A DNA stretch of 32,986 nucleotides from contig NZ_CAMFHX010000029.1 of the NCBI RefSeq assembly GCF_945952365.1, positions 1 to 32,986 of the forward strand, written 5' to 3'. This DNA comes from an uncultured Cetobacterium sp. (GTDB lineage: Bacteria > Fusobacteriota > Fusobacteriia > Fusobacteriales > Fusobacteriaceae). The position numbers and the translations under genes were made by a program. Below the pieces are notes generated by a model. That model was not told where the DNA came from, made no database searches, and saw only the letters and a program-made list of their open reading frames with translations. Within the stretch, counting starts at the first letter, position 1; every line of letters starts with the position of its first letter. Shown piece after piece: positions 1 through 6,313 of this stretch.

Positions 1-126
1 TTCTGTTATTTTCATAACTTCTGACTATTTTCTCTATTCGGTTGTTAATGTCCTTATTCTTTTCTTTCGTCTGCGGTGTTTCCCGCTGACAAATATAATA
101 GTACCACAAAATTTAAAGTTCGTCAA
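1..126 (-). promoter_or_regulatory. Strong leftward promoter and leader, probably of an rRNA operon
   Basis: On the minus strand a -35 TTGACG (121-126) and a -10 TACTAT (98-103) are separated by exactly 17 bases. The stretch upstream of the -35 (127-180) is almost pure A/T and looks like an UP element. The predicted transcript starts near 90, opens with a small hairpin (GCGG/CCGC at about 71-87), and runs out of the window without a start codon in good context. The motif AACAACCGAATAG within it resembles rRNA leader/spacer sequences of low-GC bacteria. Promoter strength and the absence of an ORF suggest a stable RNA operon to the left. The rRNA identity is inferred, because no mature rRNA sequence is visible. 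Confidence 0.55.
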
Positions 127-173
127 CAACTTTTTTTATTTTTTTTAAAGTTTTTTTATTTTTTATTTTTAAA

Positions 174-215
174 ACAAAAAATAATGCAGCATAACCCATT
201 GATTCTGCTGCATTA
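174..215 (-). terminator. Rho-independent terminator of the dap operon
   Basis: The minus strand reads TAATGCAGCA (206-215), a 14-base loop, TGCTGCATTA (182-191), then a T-rich tract. The ten-base arms pair perfectly. It lies just after the dapH stop codon. Confidence 0.85.
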
Positions 216-228
216 AGTCTACATCTAT

Positions 229-930
229 CTATTTTCTAAGATCATCAACAAGTTTAGTCTTTTCACTTGTTTTTTCATCTTTTAATTTTACAACTTTAGC
301 TGGATTTCCTGCTACTACTGCACCAGCAGGAACATCTTCTAAAACTATAGCACCAGCTGCTACCACTGAACCTTTTCCAATTCTAACTCCTTCTATTACA
401 ACAGCATTAGCTCCTATCATAACATCATCTTCAACTATTACAGGCTGGGCTGATGGAGGTTCTATTACTCCTGCTAAAACCGTTCCTGCACCTACATGAC
501 ATCTTTTTCCTACAATAGCTCTTCCACCTAAAACAGCGTTCATATCTATCATAGTACCTTCACCAATTTCAGCACCAATATTTATAACAGCTCCCATCAT
601 TATAACAGCGTTATCTCCTATCTTAACTTTATCTCTTATTATTGCTCCTGGCTCAATTCTTGCATTTATAGCTTTTGTATCTAATAAAGGTACACCTGAA
701 TTTCTTGCTACATTCTCAACAAAATAATTTTTTATAGTTTCTTTATTTGCTTCTAATATAATTGAGATTTCTTGCCAATCCCCTATTAAAATAACTCCCT
801 CTTCACCTTTAAAAGTAAATATTCCATCATTTTCAAAATTAACACTTCCATTTATATAAACTTTACTTAATGTTTTCTTTTTAGAATTTTTTATAAAACT
901 TATCAATTCCTCAGCTGTTTCTAATCTCAT
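229..930 (-). CDS. dapH: Tetrahydrodipicolinate N-acetyltransferase
   Basis: A 233-residue acetyltransferase that transfers acetyl from acetyl-CoA to 2,3,4,5-tetrahydrodipicolinate, the committing step of the acetylase branch of meso-DAP/lysine synthesis in the cytoplasm. The N-terminal 85 residues form the DapH-type alpha/beta domain. From about 88 to 215 the protein is a left-handed beta helix with hexapeptide repeats (for example [24 protein letters not shown]), ending in the usual GNPAKVV motif. The length is normal. The start has an AGGAGG ribosome site. It is the last gene of dapA-dapB-dapH, followed by a terminator. The acetyl rather than succinyl assignment rests on resemblance to DapH and on the M20 deacylase encoded nearby. 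Confidence 0.93.
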   Translation of the reverse strand: MRLETAEELISFIKNSKKKTLSKVYINGSVNFENDGIFTFKGEEGVILIGDWQEISIILEANKETIKNYFVENVARNSGVPLLDTKAINARIEPGAIIRDKVKIGDNAVIMMGAVINIGAEIGEGTMIDMNAVLGGRAIVGKRCHVGAGTVLAGVIEPPSAQPVIVEDDVMIGANAVVIEGVRIGKGSVVAAGAIVLEDVPAGAVVAGNPAKVVKLKDEKTSEKTKLVDDLRK

Positions 931-951
931 CTTTGTAATACCTCCTAATTT

Positions 952-1650
952 TTATTGAAAAATATCTTCCATTGTATATAGTCTTGCTTGTTTACCTTTT
1001 ATAAATTCAGCACATTTCAAAGCTCCTACAGCAAATATTTTTTTCGAGAGAGCTTTATGAGTAATTTCAATAATCTCATCCTCTCCTGCAAAAATAACTG
1101 TATGTTCTCCTACTATAGTTCCACCTCTAATAGCATGAACTCCAATCTCTTTAACCTCTCTTTTAGCCACTCCTTCTCTACCGTAAATTACATTATATTT
1201 TTCTGTTAAAGCTTTCTGTATAGTATCTAAAAGAGTTATTGCTGTTCCACTTGGTGAATCTATCTTTTTATTATGATGTTTCTCTATTATCTCTATATCG
1301 AAGTTACCTTCTAACTTTGGTGTTAAAGTTTTTAAAACTCCATTCATTGCATTCACTCCCAAAGATGTATTTGAAGATAATAAAATTGGAATATGCTTTG
1401 AGGCTGCTAAAAGCTTTTCTAAAGTCTCGCCTGTATATCCTGTTGTAGCTATTACTAAAGGATATTTTCTCTCAACACAAGAATCTATTAAGCTATTTAA
1501 TTTACTAAAATGTGAAAAATCGATTACAACATCAATTTCTTCATCTTTTTTTATCTCTTCTATATTATCAACAAAAGCTACTATTTTTTCTCCGCCTAAC
1601 TCTTTTATAGTTCTTCCCATAGCTCCTGTTCCATGCATAGCTATTTTCAA
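952..1650 (-). CDS. dapB: 4-hydroxy-tetrahydrodipicolinate reductase
   Basis: A 232-residue NAD(P)H-dependent reductase that acts directly after DapA in the DAP/lysine pathway. The nucleotide-binding glycine motif GTGAMG is at residues 7-12 and ATTG at 68-71. The substrate and catalytic segment KHHNKKIDSPSGTA at about 124-137 holds the His-His pair, a lysine and the SGT triplet. It begins with a TTG codon whose first base lies one position before the dapA stop codon, giving a TTGA overlap that implies translational coupling. ATG at residue 5 would remove the first beta strand of the Rossmann fold, so TTG is preferred. It is slightly shorter than the E. coli enzyme, as in many anaerobes. Confidence 0.93.
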   Translation of the reverse strand: MKIAMHGTGAMGRTIKELGGEKIVAFVDNIEEIKKDEEIDVVIDFSHFSKLNSLIDSCVERKYPLVIATTGYTGETLEKLLAASKHIPILLSSNTSLGVNAMNGVLKTLTPKLEGNFDIEIIEKHHNKKIDSPSGTAITLLDTIQKALTEKYNVIYGREGVAKREVKEIGVHAIRGGTIVGEHTVIFAGEDEIIEITHKALSKKIFAVGALKCAEFIKGKQARLYTMEDIFQ

Positions 1651-2522
1651 ATCTCTTCACCAACTTCTGCTAACTCTTTTTTCAGTATCTCTATACTCTT
1701 TTGTTCTAACTCTCCTAATGGTAAACGACATCCACCAACATTCATCCCTAAAATATTCATAGCTTTTTTCACTGGAATTGGATTAACTTCTACAAATAGT
1801 GATTTTACTAATCCATTGTATTTCAGTTGAAGCCTTCTAGCTTCATTTACATCCCCATTTAAAAAACTATAAACCATATTATGAACTACTTTAGGTTCTA
1901 TATTTGCTAGAACAGAAACTGTTCCTACTGCACCTATTGACATTAAAGGAACTGTCATATCGTCATTTCCTGAATATATCTCTAATTCGGGAACTAATCT
2001 TGCAATTTCACATGCATATGATATGTCTCCACTAGCTTCTTTTATTGCAACTATATTTTTTTGTTTTGCCAATTTTTTTAATAATCCTAAAGATAGATTA
2101 ACTCCTGTTCTTCCAGGCACGTTATAAAGCATAATTGGTAATTTCACAAATTCAGCTATTGATATAAAATGCTTATAAATTCCATCTTCATTTCCTTTAT
2201 TATAATAAGGAGTTACCAATAATAAACCATCAACTCCCATGCTTTCATACTTTTTAGACATTTCAATCGCTTGCTTTGTATTATTACTACCAGCACCAAC
2301 AATTATAGGTAGCCTTTTTTTATTTACATCTAAAACAGTTTCAACAATTTTTATTTTTTCATCATCTGTAAGTGTACTCGCTTCTCCTGTTGTTCCTAAT
2401 ATTATTAGAGCATCTGTGCTATTTGCACAATGATATTCTACTAATTTTGATATCTCTAAATAGTTTACACTCATATCTTCATTAAATGGTGTAATAAGTG
2501 CTACTCCTGATCCTTTAAACAT
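1647..2522 (-). CDS. dapA: 4-hydroxy-tetrahydrodipicolinate synthase
   Basis: A 291-residue (beta/alpha)8 aldolase that condenses pyruvate with aspartate semialdehyde. The active-site set matches the E. coli enzyme residue for residue: Thr44-Thr45 in GTTGE, Tyr107, Tyr133, Arg138 in the PGRTG loop, and the Schiff-base Lys161 in IKEASGD. The start ATG follows a GGAGGG ribosome site. It is the first gene of the dapA-dapB-dapH unit, with its own candidate promoter in the 142-base gap after lysC. Lysine feedback cannot be judged from sequence alone. Confidence 0.95.
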   Translation of the reverse strand: MFKGSGVALITPFNEDMSVNYLEISKLVEYHCANSTDALIILGTTGEASTLTDDEKIKIVETVLDVNKKRLPIIVGAGSNNTKQAIEMSKKYESMGVDGLLLVTPYYNKGNEDGIYKHFISIAEFVKLPIMLYNVPGRTGVNLSLGLLKKLAKQKNIVAIKEASGDISYACEIARLVPELEIYSGNDDMTVPLMSIGAVGTVSVLANIEPKVVHNMVYSFLNGDVNEARRLQLKYNGLVKSLFVEVNPIPVKKAMNILGMNVGGCRLPLGELEQKSIEILKKELAEVGEEI

Positions 2523-2570
2523 ATGCTACCCTCCACTACTAAATTTATAATTTGAAAATGTTCCTTCTAT

Positions 2571-2597
2571 ATTATAGGTTAGTTTCAAAAAATTCAA
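2571..2597 (-). promoter_or_regulatory. Candidate promoter for dapABH
   Basis: The minus strand has a perfect TATAAT (2571-2576), about 50 bases before the dapA start, and TTGAAT (2592-2597) with a short 15-base spacer. It would let dapABH be expressed separately from lysC upstream. The -10 is convincing; the -35 is weaker. Confidence 0.5.
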
Positions 2598-2664
2598 TTC
2601 ATTTTTTAAGATTTTTTATATTCTACTTATTTTTAATAACTTTAGCTTACAAAGACTATTTTTT

Positions 2665-3387
2665 CTAGTCCATTATATAAGTTCCATTATCACTTCCTAA
2701 GCTTTCTCCAACAAAAATAGAAACACCATATTTTTTTCCTATCATTACAGCTCTTGTCTCCATAACTTTAGCACCGTTTCTTGACATCTTTTCCATATCA
2801 TCATAAGAGATTTTAGAAATCTTCTTAGCTGTATTACTTTTTCTAGGATCCTCTGTATAAACCCCATCTACATCTGTATATATTTTACATTCACACTTTA
2901 AAAAACCTGCAAGAGCTACTGCCGTCGTATCAGAACCTCCTCTTCCTAATGTTGTTATATCTCCAATTTCATTAACTCCCTGAAATCCTGCAACTATAAC
3001 TACTTTATTACTTTTTAAGTTTTTTTCTAAAAGCTCTGTATCTAAACTTATTATTTCACTATCGCCATGTTCTCCATTTGTTTTTAATCCTATTTGATAC
3101 CCCGTATAAGAGACTGCTTCACATCCAATTGAATTCAAAGCTAAAGATAATAGTGCAATGCTTTGTTGCTCTCCTGTACTTATAAGCATATCAAGCTCTC
3201 TTTTGTTTGGTGTTGATGAAAAATATTGAGCTTTTTTCAATAACTCATCCGTTGTTTTTCCCATTGCTGAAACAACTATAACAATTTCTTCAACTTTTTC
3301 TTTTAAACTCTTTATATAATTTGCTATTTTTTCTATCTTTTCCAAAGTAGCAACCGAACTTCCTCCATACTTTAAAACAACTCTCAT
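2665..3387 (-). CDS. lysC: Aspartate kinase, catalytic domain only (no ACT domains)
   Basis: A 240-residue protein from ATG at 3385-3387; a GTG one codon earlier is also possible, and both follow GAGAGG. It phosphorylates aspartate, the first step toward lysine, threonine and methionine. Visible motifs are the ATP-site KYGGSS near the N terminus, STGEQQS, the GFQGV loop, GRGGSDTTA, DVDGVYTEDPR and NGAKVM. The usual LysC has about 400 residues with two C-terminal ACT domains that bind lysine or threonine. This one stops right after GTYI, where the linker to the ACT domains normally begins. Only 142 bases separate it from dapA, too few to hold them in any frame. It looks like a naturally short enzyme without the usual feedback site. 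Confidence 0.88.
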   Translation of the reverse strand: MRVVLKYGGSSVATLEKIEKIANYIKSLKEKVEEIVIVVSAMGKTTDELLKKAQYFSSTPNKRELDMLISTGEQQSIALLSLALNSIGCEAVSYTGYQIGLKTNGEHGDSEIISLDTELLEKNLKSNKVVIVAGFQGVNEIGDITTLGRGGSDTTAVALAGFLKCECKIYTDVDGVYTEDPRKSNTAKKISKISYDDMEKMSRNGAKVMETRAVMIGKKYGVSIFVGESLGSDNGTYIMD

Positions 3388-3611
3388 CACTATGCACCTC
3401 TCAAAGTTTTTATATATATTTTACTTCTTTTAATCATGATTTTAAATTTATCAATTTCTTATTTTTTTTGTTCATATAAACTTTAAATAAGTAAATATTT
3501 TAATATAATTTTATACTTATAAAGTTCTTAAAATATGAATTATTATTTTAAAAATTTGTTTTTATAAAAAAAAAAGAATATTATTAATTAATTATTCTTT
3601 AGGAGGTTACC
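3388..3611. other. Divergent intergenic region between lysC and the M20 deacylase
   Basis: A 220-base, very A/T-rich gap. Just before the rightward ribosome site there is an inverted repeat, AAAGAATA (3573-3580) and TATTCTTT (3593-3600), which could form a weak leader hairpin ending at the AGGAGG. I see no lysine riboswitch: the AGAGGTGC-like string before lysC is its ribosome site and the rest of the L-box is missing. No confident promoter could be chosen. Confidence 0.5.
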
Positions 3612-4745
3612 ATGAATTTTCTATTAAATAGCATTACTAAATACAGAAGAGATTTACATCAAATTCCAGAAATTGGTTTTAAAGAGTTCAAAACTCAAAA
3701 ATATATAATTGAAACTCTTACAGCTATGGGTTACAGTCCCAACATAATCTGCGAAACAGGAGTTTATATTTTCATTCCTGGAAATTCAGAGTATTGTAAA
3801 GCTTTTAGAGCTGATATAGATGCTCTTTCTATTCAAGAGGAAAATACCTGTGAATTTTCATCAAAGCACTCTGGCTTTATGCACGCATGCGGACATGATG
3901 GGCATACTGCTGCTCTCTTAGGTTTTGCTGAGTATCTAACTACTATTAAAAATAAAAGTATTAGTACTCTTTTAATATTCCAACCCGCTGAGGAGGGACC
4001 TGGTGGAGCAAAATTTATTTGTGAAGCTGGTTTATTAGAAAAATATAGAGTAAAAGAGATCTACTCATTCCATCTTTTCCCAGACTTAGAAGAAGGAACT
4101 GTTTCAACTAAAGCTGGTCCTTTTTTTGCTCAAGCAACAGAGTTTGATTGTAAAATTATAGCCAAAGGTGGACACGGTGGAATGCCACACAAAACAAATG
4201 ATCCCCTAATACCTTTTACGAAAATAATAGATTCTTACCAAACTATAATCTCTAGAAATCTTTCTCCATTCAGTGCAGGTGTTATAACTGTTGGAAAATT
4301 TAATGGTGGAACTGTTAGAAATATTATTCCTAACTCTGTAGATTTCCATGGTACAATTAGAGCGTATTCACAAGAGGATACTGAAAACATCATAAATAGA
4401 ATGAAAGATATTCATAGAGGAACTGAATTAGCATTTAATATCAAAGTCGAAGATGAATTTAGAATTCTTTATCCAGCAGTTATAAACGATGCTAAACTTT
4501 ATAAAAAGTTTTTAAATATTTCAAATAATTTTAACTTTATAGAAGGTGAAACTTTAGCATTAGCAGAAGATTTTGCTTTCTACGGTGAAAAAGTTCCTGC
4601 TGTATTTTTCCTACTAGGAACTAAAAATAAGGAAAAAAACTTTGTTTCTCCTCTTCACTCTTCAACATTCAATTTTGATGAAAAAGTTCTTCTTGAAGGA
4701 GTTAAACTATTCACTAAAATTTGGGAGGACAACAATGAAATATAA
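3612..4745 (+). CDS. M20D family amidohydrolase, probable N-acetyl-diaminopimelate deacetylase
   Basis: A 377-residue metal-dependent amidohydrolase. The metal ligands are in the order expected for the M20D group: HACGHDGHTA at 91-100 (Cys93, His95), the Glu pair in PAEEGPGG at 127-128, His154 in FHLFPDL, and a late His in PLHSSTF near 350. A dimerisation (lid) domain lies at about 180-290. Members of this group remove acyl groups from amino acids (hippurate, N-acetyl-amino acids, N-acetyl-DAP). Its position next to dapH, which makes the acetylated intermediate, favours N-acetyl-LL-DAP deacetylase, but the family is broad and substrate cannot be read from sequence. The start follows AGGAGG. 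The last 11 bases overlap the next gene. Confidence 0.82.
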   Translation: MNFLLNSITKYRRDLHQIPEIGFKEFKTQKYIIETLTAMGYSPNIICETGVYIFIPGNSEYCKAFRADIDALSIQEENTCEFSSKHSGFMHACGHDGHTAALLGFAEYLTTIKNKSISTLLIFQPAEEGPGGAKFICEAGLLEKYRVKEIYSFHLFPDLEEGTVSTKAGPFFAQATEFDCKIIAKGGHGGMPHKTNDPLIPFTKIIDSYQTIISRNLSPFSAGVITVGKFNGGTVRNIIPNSVDFHGTIRAYSQEDTENIINRMKDIHRGTELAFNIKVEDEFRILYPAVINDAKLYKKFLNISNNFNFIEGETLALAEDFAFYGEKVPAVFFLLGTKNKEKNFVSPLHSSTFNFDEKVLLEGVKLFTKIWEDNNEI

Positions 4746-5544
4746 AATGATTGTTACTGACCTTGACGATACTCTTTTAAACTCTCAAGGTAAAATTTCA
4801 TCTGAGGATAAAAAGGCCATCATGGAAGCTCAAGAAGCTGGAGTTAAATTTGTTTTAGCATCAGGAAGGCCTACATATGCAATGAGAGATCTTGCCAAGG
4901 AACTTCACCTTGAAAAATATGGAAGTTTTATTTTATCGTACAACGGTTCTATTATAACGGATTGCAAAACAAATAAAAATATTCTAGAAGAAACTTTAAC
5001 AGTTGATGAAATCCACAAGCTCTATGATTTTAGTAAAAGAAAAAATGTTGAAATTATAACTTACCTAGAAGATACAATTATCTCTGAAGACTATAGTTCA
5101 TACATCGAAGTTGAAGTTGATTTAACTAAGATGCCATTTGAAAAAGTAAAAAATTTCAAAGCCACTATCGATAAAGACTGTGTAAAATGTATCATGCTAG
5201 AAGACCCTAGTTATCTATCAAAAGTTGAAAAAGAATTAAAAAATGAGTTAGAAAAAGAGTTTTCTATTGCTATTTCAAAACCATTTTTCCTTGAGATTAC
5301 AAAACTTGGAGTTGATAAGGGAAGCTCTCTTTTGAGATTGGTTGATTTAATTGGAATTAAAATAGAGGAAGTTATTGTTGTTGGAGACTCTTATAATGAC
5401 TTACCTATGCTTAAGGTTGCTGGCCTTCCAGCTTGTGTTGAAAATGCAAAACCAGAAATTAAAGAGATTTGTCAATTTATTTCGACTTCAAATAACAACA
5501 ATGGTATGTCAAATCTAATAAAAAAATTAATATTCGAAAAGTAA
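4735..5544 (+). CDS. Cof-type HAD-IIB family hydrolase
   Basis: A 269-residue cytoplasmic phosphatase of the HAD superfamily. Motif I is VTDLDDTL (nucleophile Asp9, acid Asp11), motif II is the Ser in LASGRP, motif III is the Lys in DKGSSL, and motif IV is GDSYNDLPML. The cap between motifs II and III is of the C2B type typical of Cof/YidA sugar-phosphate phosphatases. The true start is the ATG at 4735, preceded by GGGAGG; an in-frame extension upstream would lie wholly in the M20 gene and lacks a ribosome site. The start lies inside the M20 gene, so the two are probably translationally coupled. Substrate unknown. Confidence 0.88.
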   Translation: MKYKMIVTDLDDTLLNSQGKISSEDKKAIMEAQEAGVKFVLASGRPTYAMRDLAKELHLEKYGSFILSYNGSIITDCKTNKNILEETLTVDEIHKLYDFSKRKNVEIITYLEDTIISEDYSSYIEVEVDLTKMPFEKVKNFKATIDKDCVKCIMLEDPSYLSKVEKELKNELEKEFSIAISKPFFLEITKLGVDKGSSLLRLVDLIGIKIEEVIVVGDSYNDLPMLKVAGLPACVENAKPEIKEICQFISTSNNNNGMSNLIKKLIFEK

Positions 5545-5568
5545 AGTGGTTAGCCACTTTTCTTTTTA
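5543..5568 (+). terminator. Terminator after the HAD hydrolase gene
   Basis: AAAGTGG (5543-5549), a four-base loop and CCACTTT (5554-5560) are followed by TTCTTTTT. The arm begins within the stop codon of the hydrolase. Confidence 0.85.
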
Positions 5569-5595
5569 AATAAAATACTTTGATAATAAAAATAA

Positions 5596-5628
5596 TTGAC
5601 ATTTAAAACATCTTATGATAATATCATA
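5596..5628 (+). promoter_or_regulatory. Promoter with a 7-1-7 palindromic operator for the DUF2023 operon
   Basis: A perfect -35 TTGACA lies at 5596-5601. The -10 region, with several overlapping candidates at 5614-5627 (for example TAATAT at 5619 with 17-base spacing), is covered by the 15-base perfect palindrome TATGATA-A-TATCATA (5614-5628). A 7-1-7 A/T palindrome over the -10 is the geometry of Fur/PerR-type repressor sites. Which regulator binds is inference. The predicted transcript start is about 20 bases before the start codon. Confidence 0.6.
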
Positions 5629-5652
5629 GTAATCAAATTTTTGGAGGAGTTT

Positions 5653-5988
5653 ATGCAAGTTTTTATTCATCATATATACGAGTTTGAAAAAGGAATTAGA
5701 AACCTAATTTTACATACTATTTCTGAAGATCTATTGACATTTGTTGAAGATAGACTTAACACTAAAAATATAGCTTATAAAATATATAAAATAAAAAATG
5801 GTAGATACAATATCTTCTTTGGAGATGAATCTTGTATCAACGTTATAAAAAAAATTAATAAACCTAATCTATCTGAATATACTGCTGAAGAGGATTTTAT
5901 TTTAGGAATCATGTTAGGATACGACAGAAAAAAACAGTGTGACAGATATATACAGTTTAAGAATAGAGAACATATCAAAGTTTCATAA
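5653..5988 (+). CDS. DUF2023 family protein
   Basis: A 111-residue protein from the ATG at 5653, chosen because GGAGGAG (5643-5649) lies just before it; the longer reading frame starts inside the promoter. The N-terminal motif HHIYEFEKGIRNLILHT at about 6-22 is what I recognise as DUF2023, a small cytoplasmic family of unknown function found mostly in anaerobes and microaerophiles. The C-terminal part holds FILGIMLGYDRKKQCDRY. There is no signal peptide or membrane segment. It is the first gene of a two-gene operon with the DUF2325-like gene, 14 bases away. I vaguely recall DUF2023 near flavodoxin or iron-regulated genes, but cannot confirm it here. Confidence 0.75.
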   Translation: MQVFIHHIYEFEKGIRNLILHTISEDLLTFVEDRLNTKNIAYKIYKIKNGRYNIFFGDESCINVIKKINKPNLSEYTAEEDFILGIMLGYDRKKQCDRYIQFKNREHIKVS

Positions 5989-6002
5989 GGGAGGAGAGAA
6001 AC

Positions 6003-6281
6003 ATGGTTGCTATTGTAGGTGGTTTAAAAAGAGGAGAAAGAGAGTATTTAGAGTTACTAAAATCTTATAACTTAAAAGGAAAAGTTTATAATACTCAATG
6101 TCCTAATTTTTGTAAAAAAATTAAAAACTGTGAAATGTGCATAATTTTTACTAACTTAGTTAGTCACAACCTTTTGAATAATTGTACTAAAGTTTGTAAA
6201 ACTCAAAATATTCCAATTGTTCATTTAAACAATAACAGCATCTCAACACTTAAAGAAAATTTAGAAAAAACTTATAAATAG
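6003..6281 (+). CDS. DUF2325-like small Cys-rich protein
   Basis: A 92-residue protein with a Rossmann-like layout. It has an N-terminal VAIVGGLKRGEREYLELL glycine-rich strand-turn-helix (2-19), a central IIFTNLVSHNL segment (47-57), and a late IPIVHLNNNSISTL strand-turn-helix, the pattern of the DUF2325 family. Unusual here are six cysteines: Cys33-x3-Cys37-x5-Cys43-x2-Cys46, then Cys61-x3-Cys65. This could bind a metal or cluster or act as a thiol switch; that is inference. The start follows GGGAGGAG. It is second in the operon with DUF2023 and ends at a strong bidirectional terminator. Function unknown. Confidence 0.7.
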   Translation: MVAIVGGLKRGEREYLELLKSYNLKGKVYNTQCPNFCKKIKNCEMCIIFTNLVSHNLLNNCTKVCKTQNIPIVHLNNNSISTLKENLEKTYK

Positions 6282-6313
6282 AAAAAAAGATTGCATTATC
6301 GCAATCTTTTTTT
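6282..6313. terminator. Bidirectional terminator between converging operons
   Basis: AAAAAAAGATTGC (6282-6294), a six-base loop and GCAATCTTTTTTT (6301-6313) work on both strands. On the minus strand the stem encodes the last residues of the flippase (KKRLR), and its TAA stop lies in the loop (6296-6298). Confidence 0.9.

Noticed and set aside
3388-3405. AGAGGTGC string before lysC, like the start of a lysine riboswitch
   Set aside because: Coding sequence follows within a few bases, the other L-box conserved elements are missing, and the string serves as the ribosome site.
4642-4734. N-terminal extension of the HAD hydrolase
   Set aside because: It lies wholly inside the M20 gene and has no ribosome site; the HAD motif I begins right after the ATG at 4735, which has GGGAGG before it.
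5596-5652. Longer DUF2023 reading frame
   Set aside because: It would start inside the promoter -35; the ATG at 5653 has a strong ribosome site and begins the family motif.
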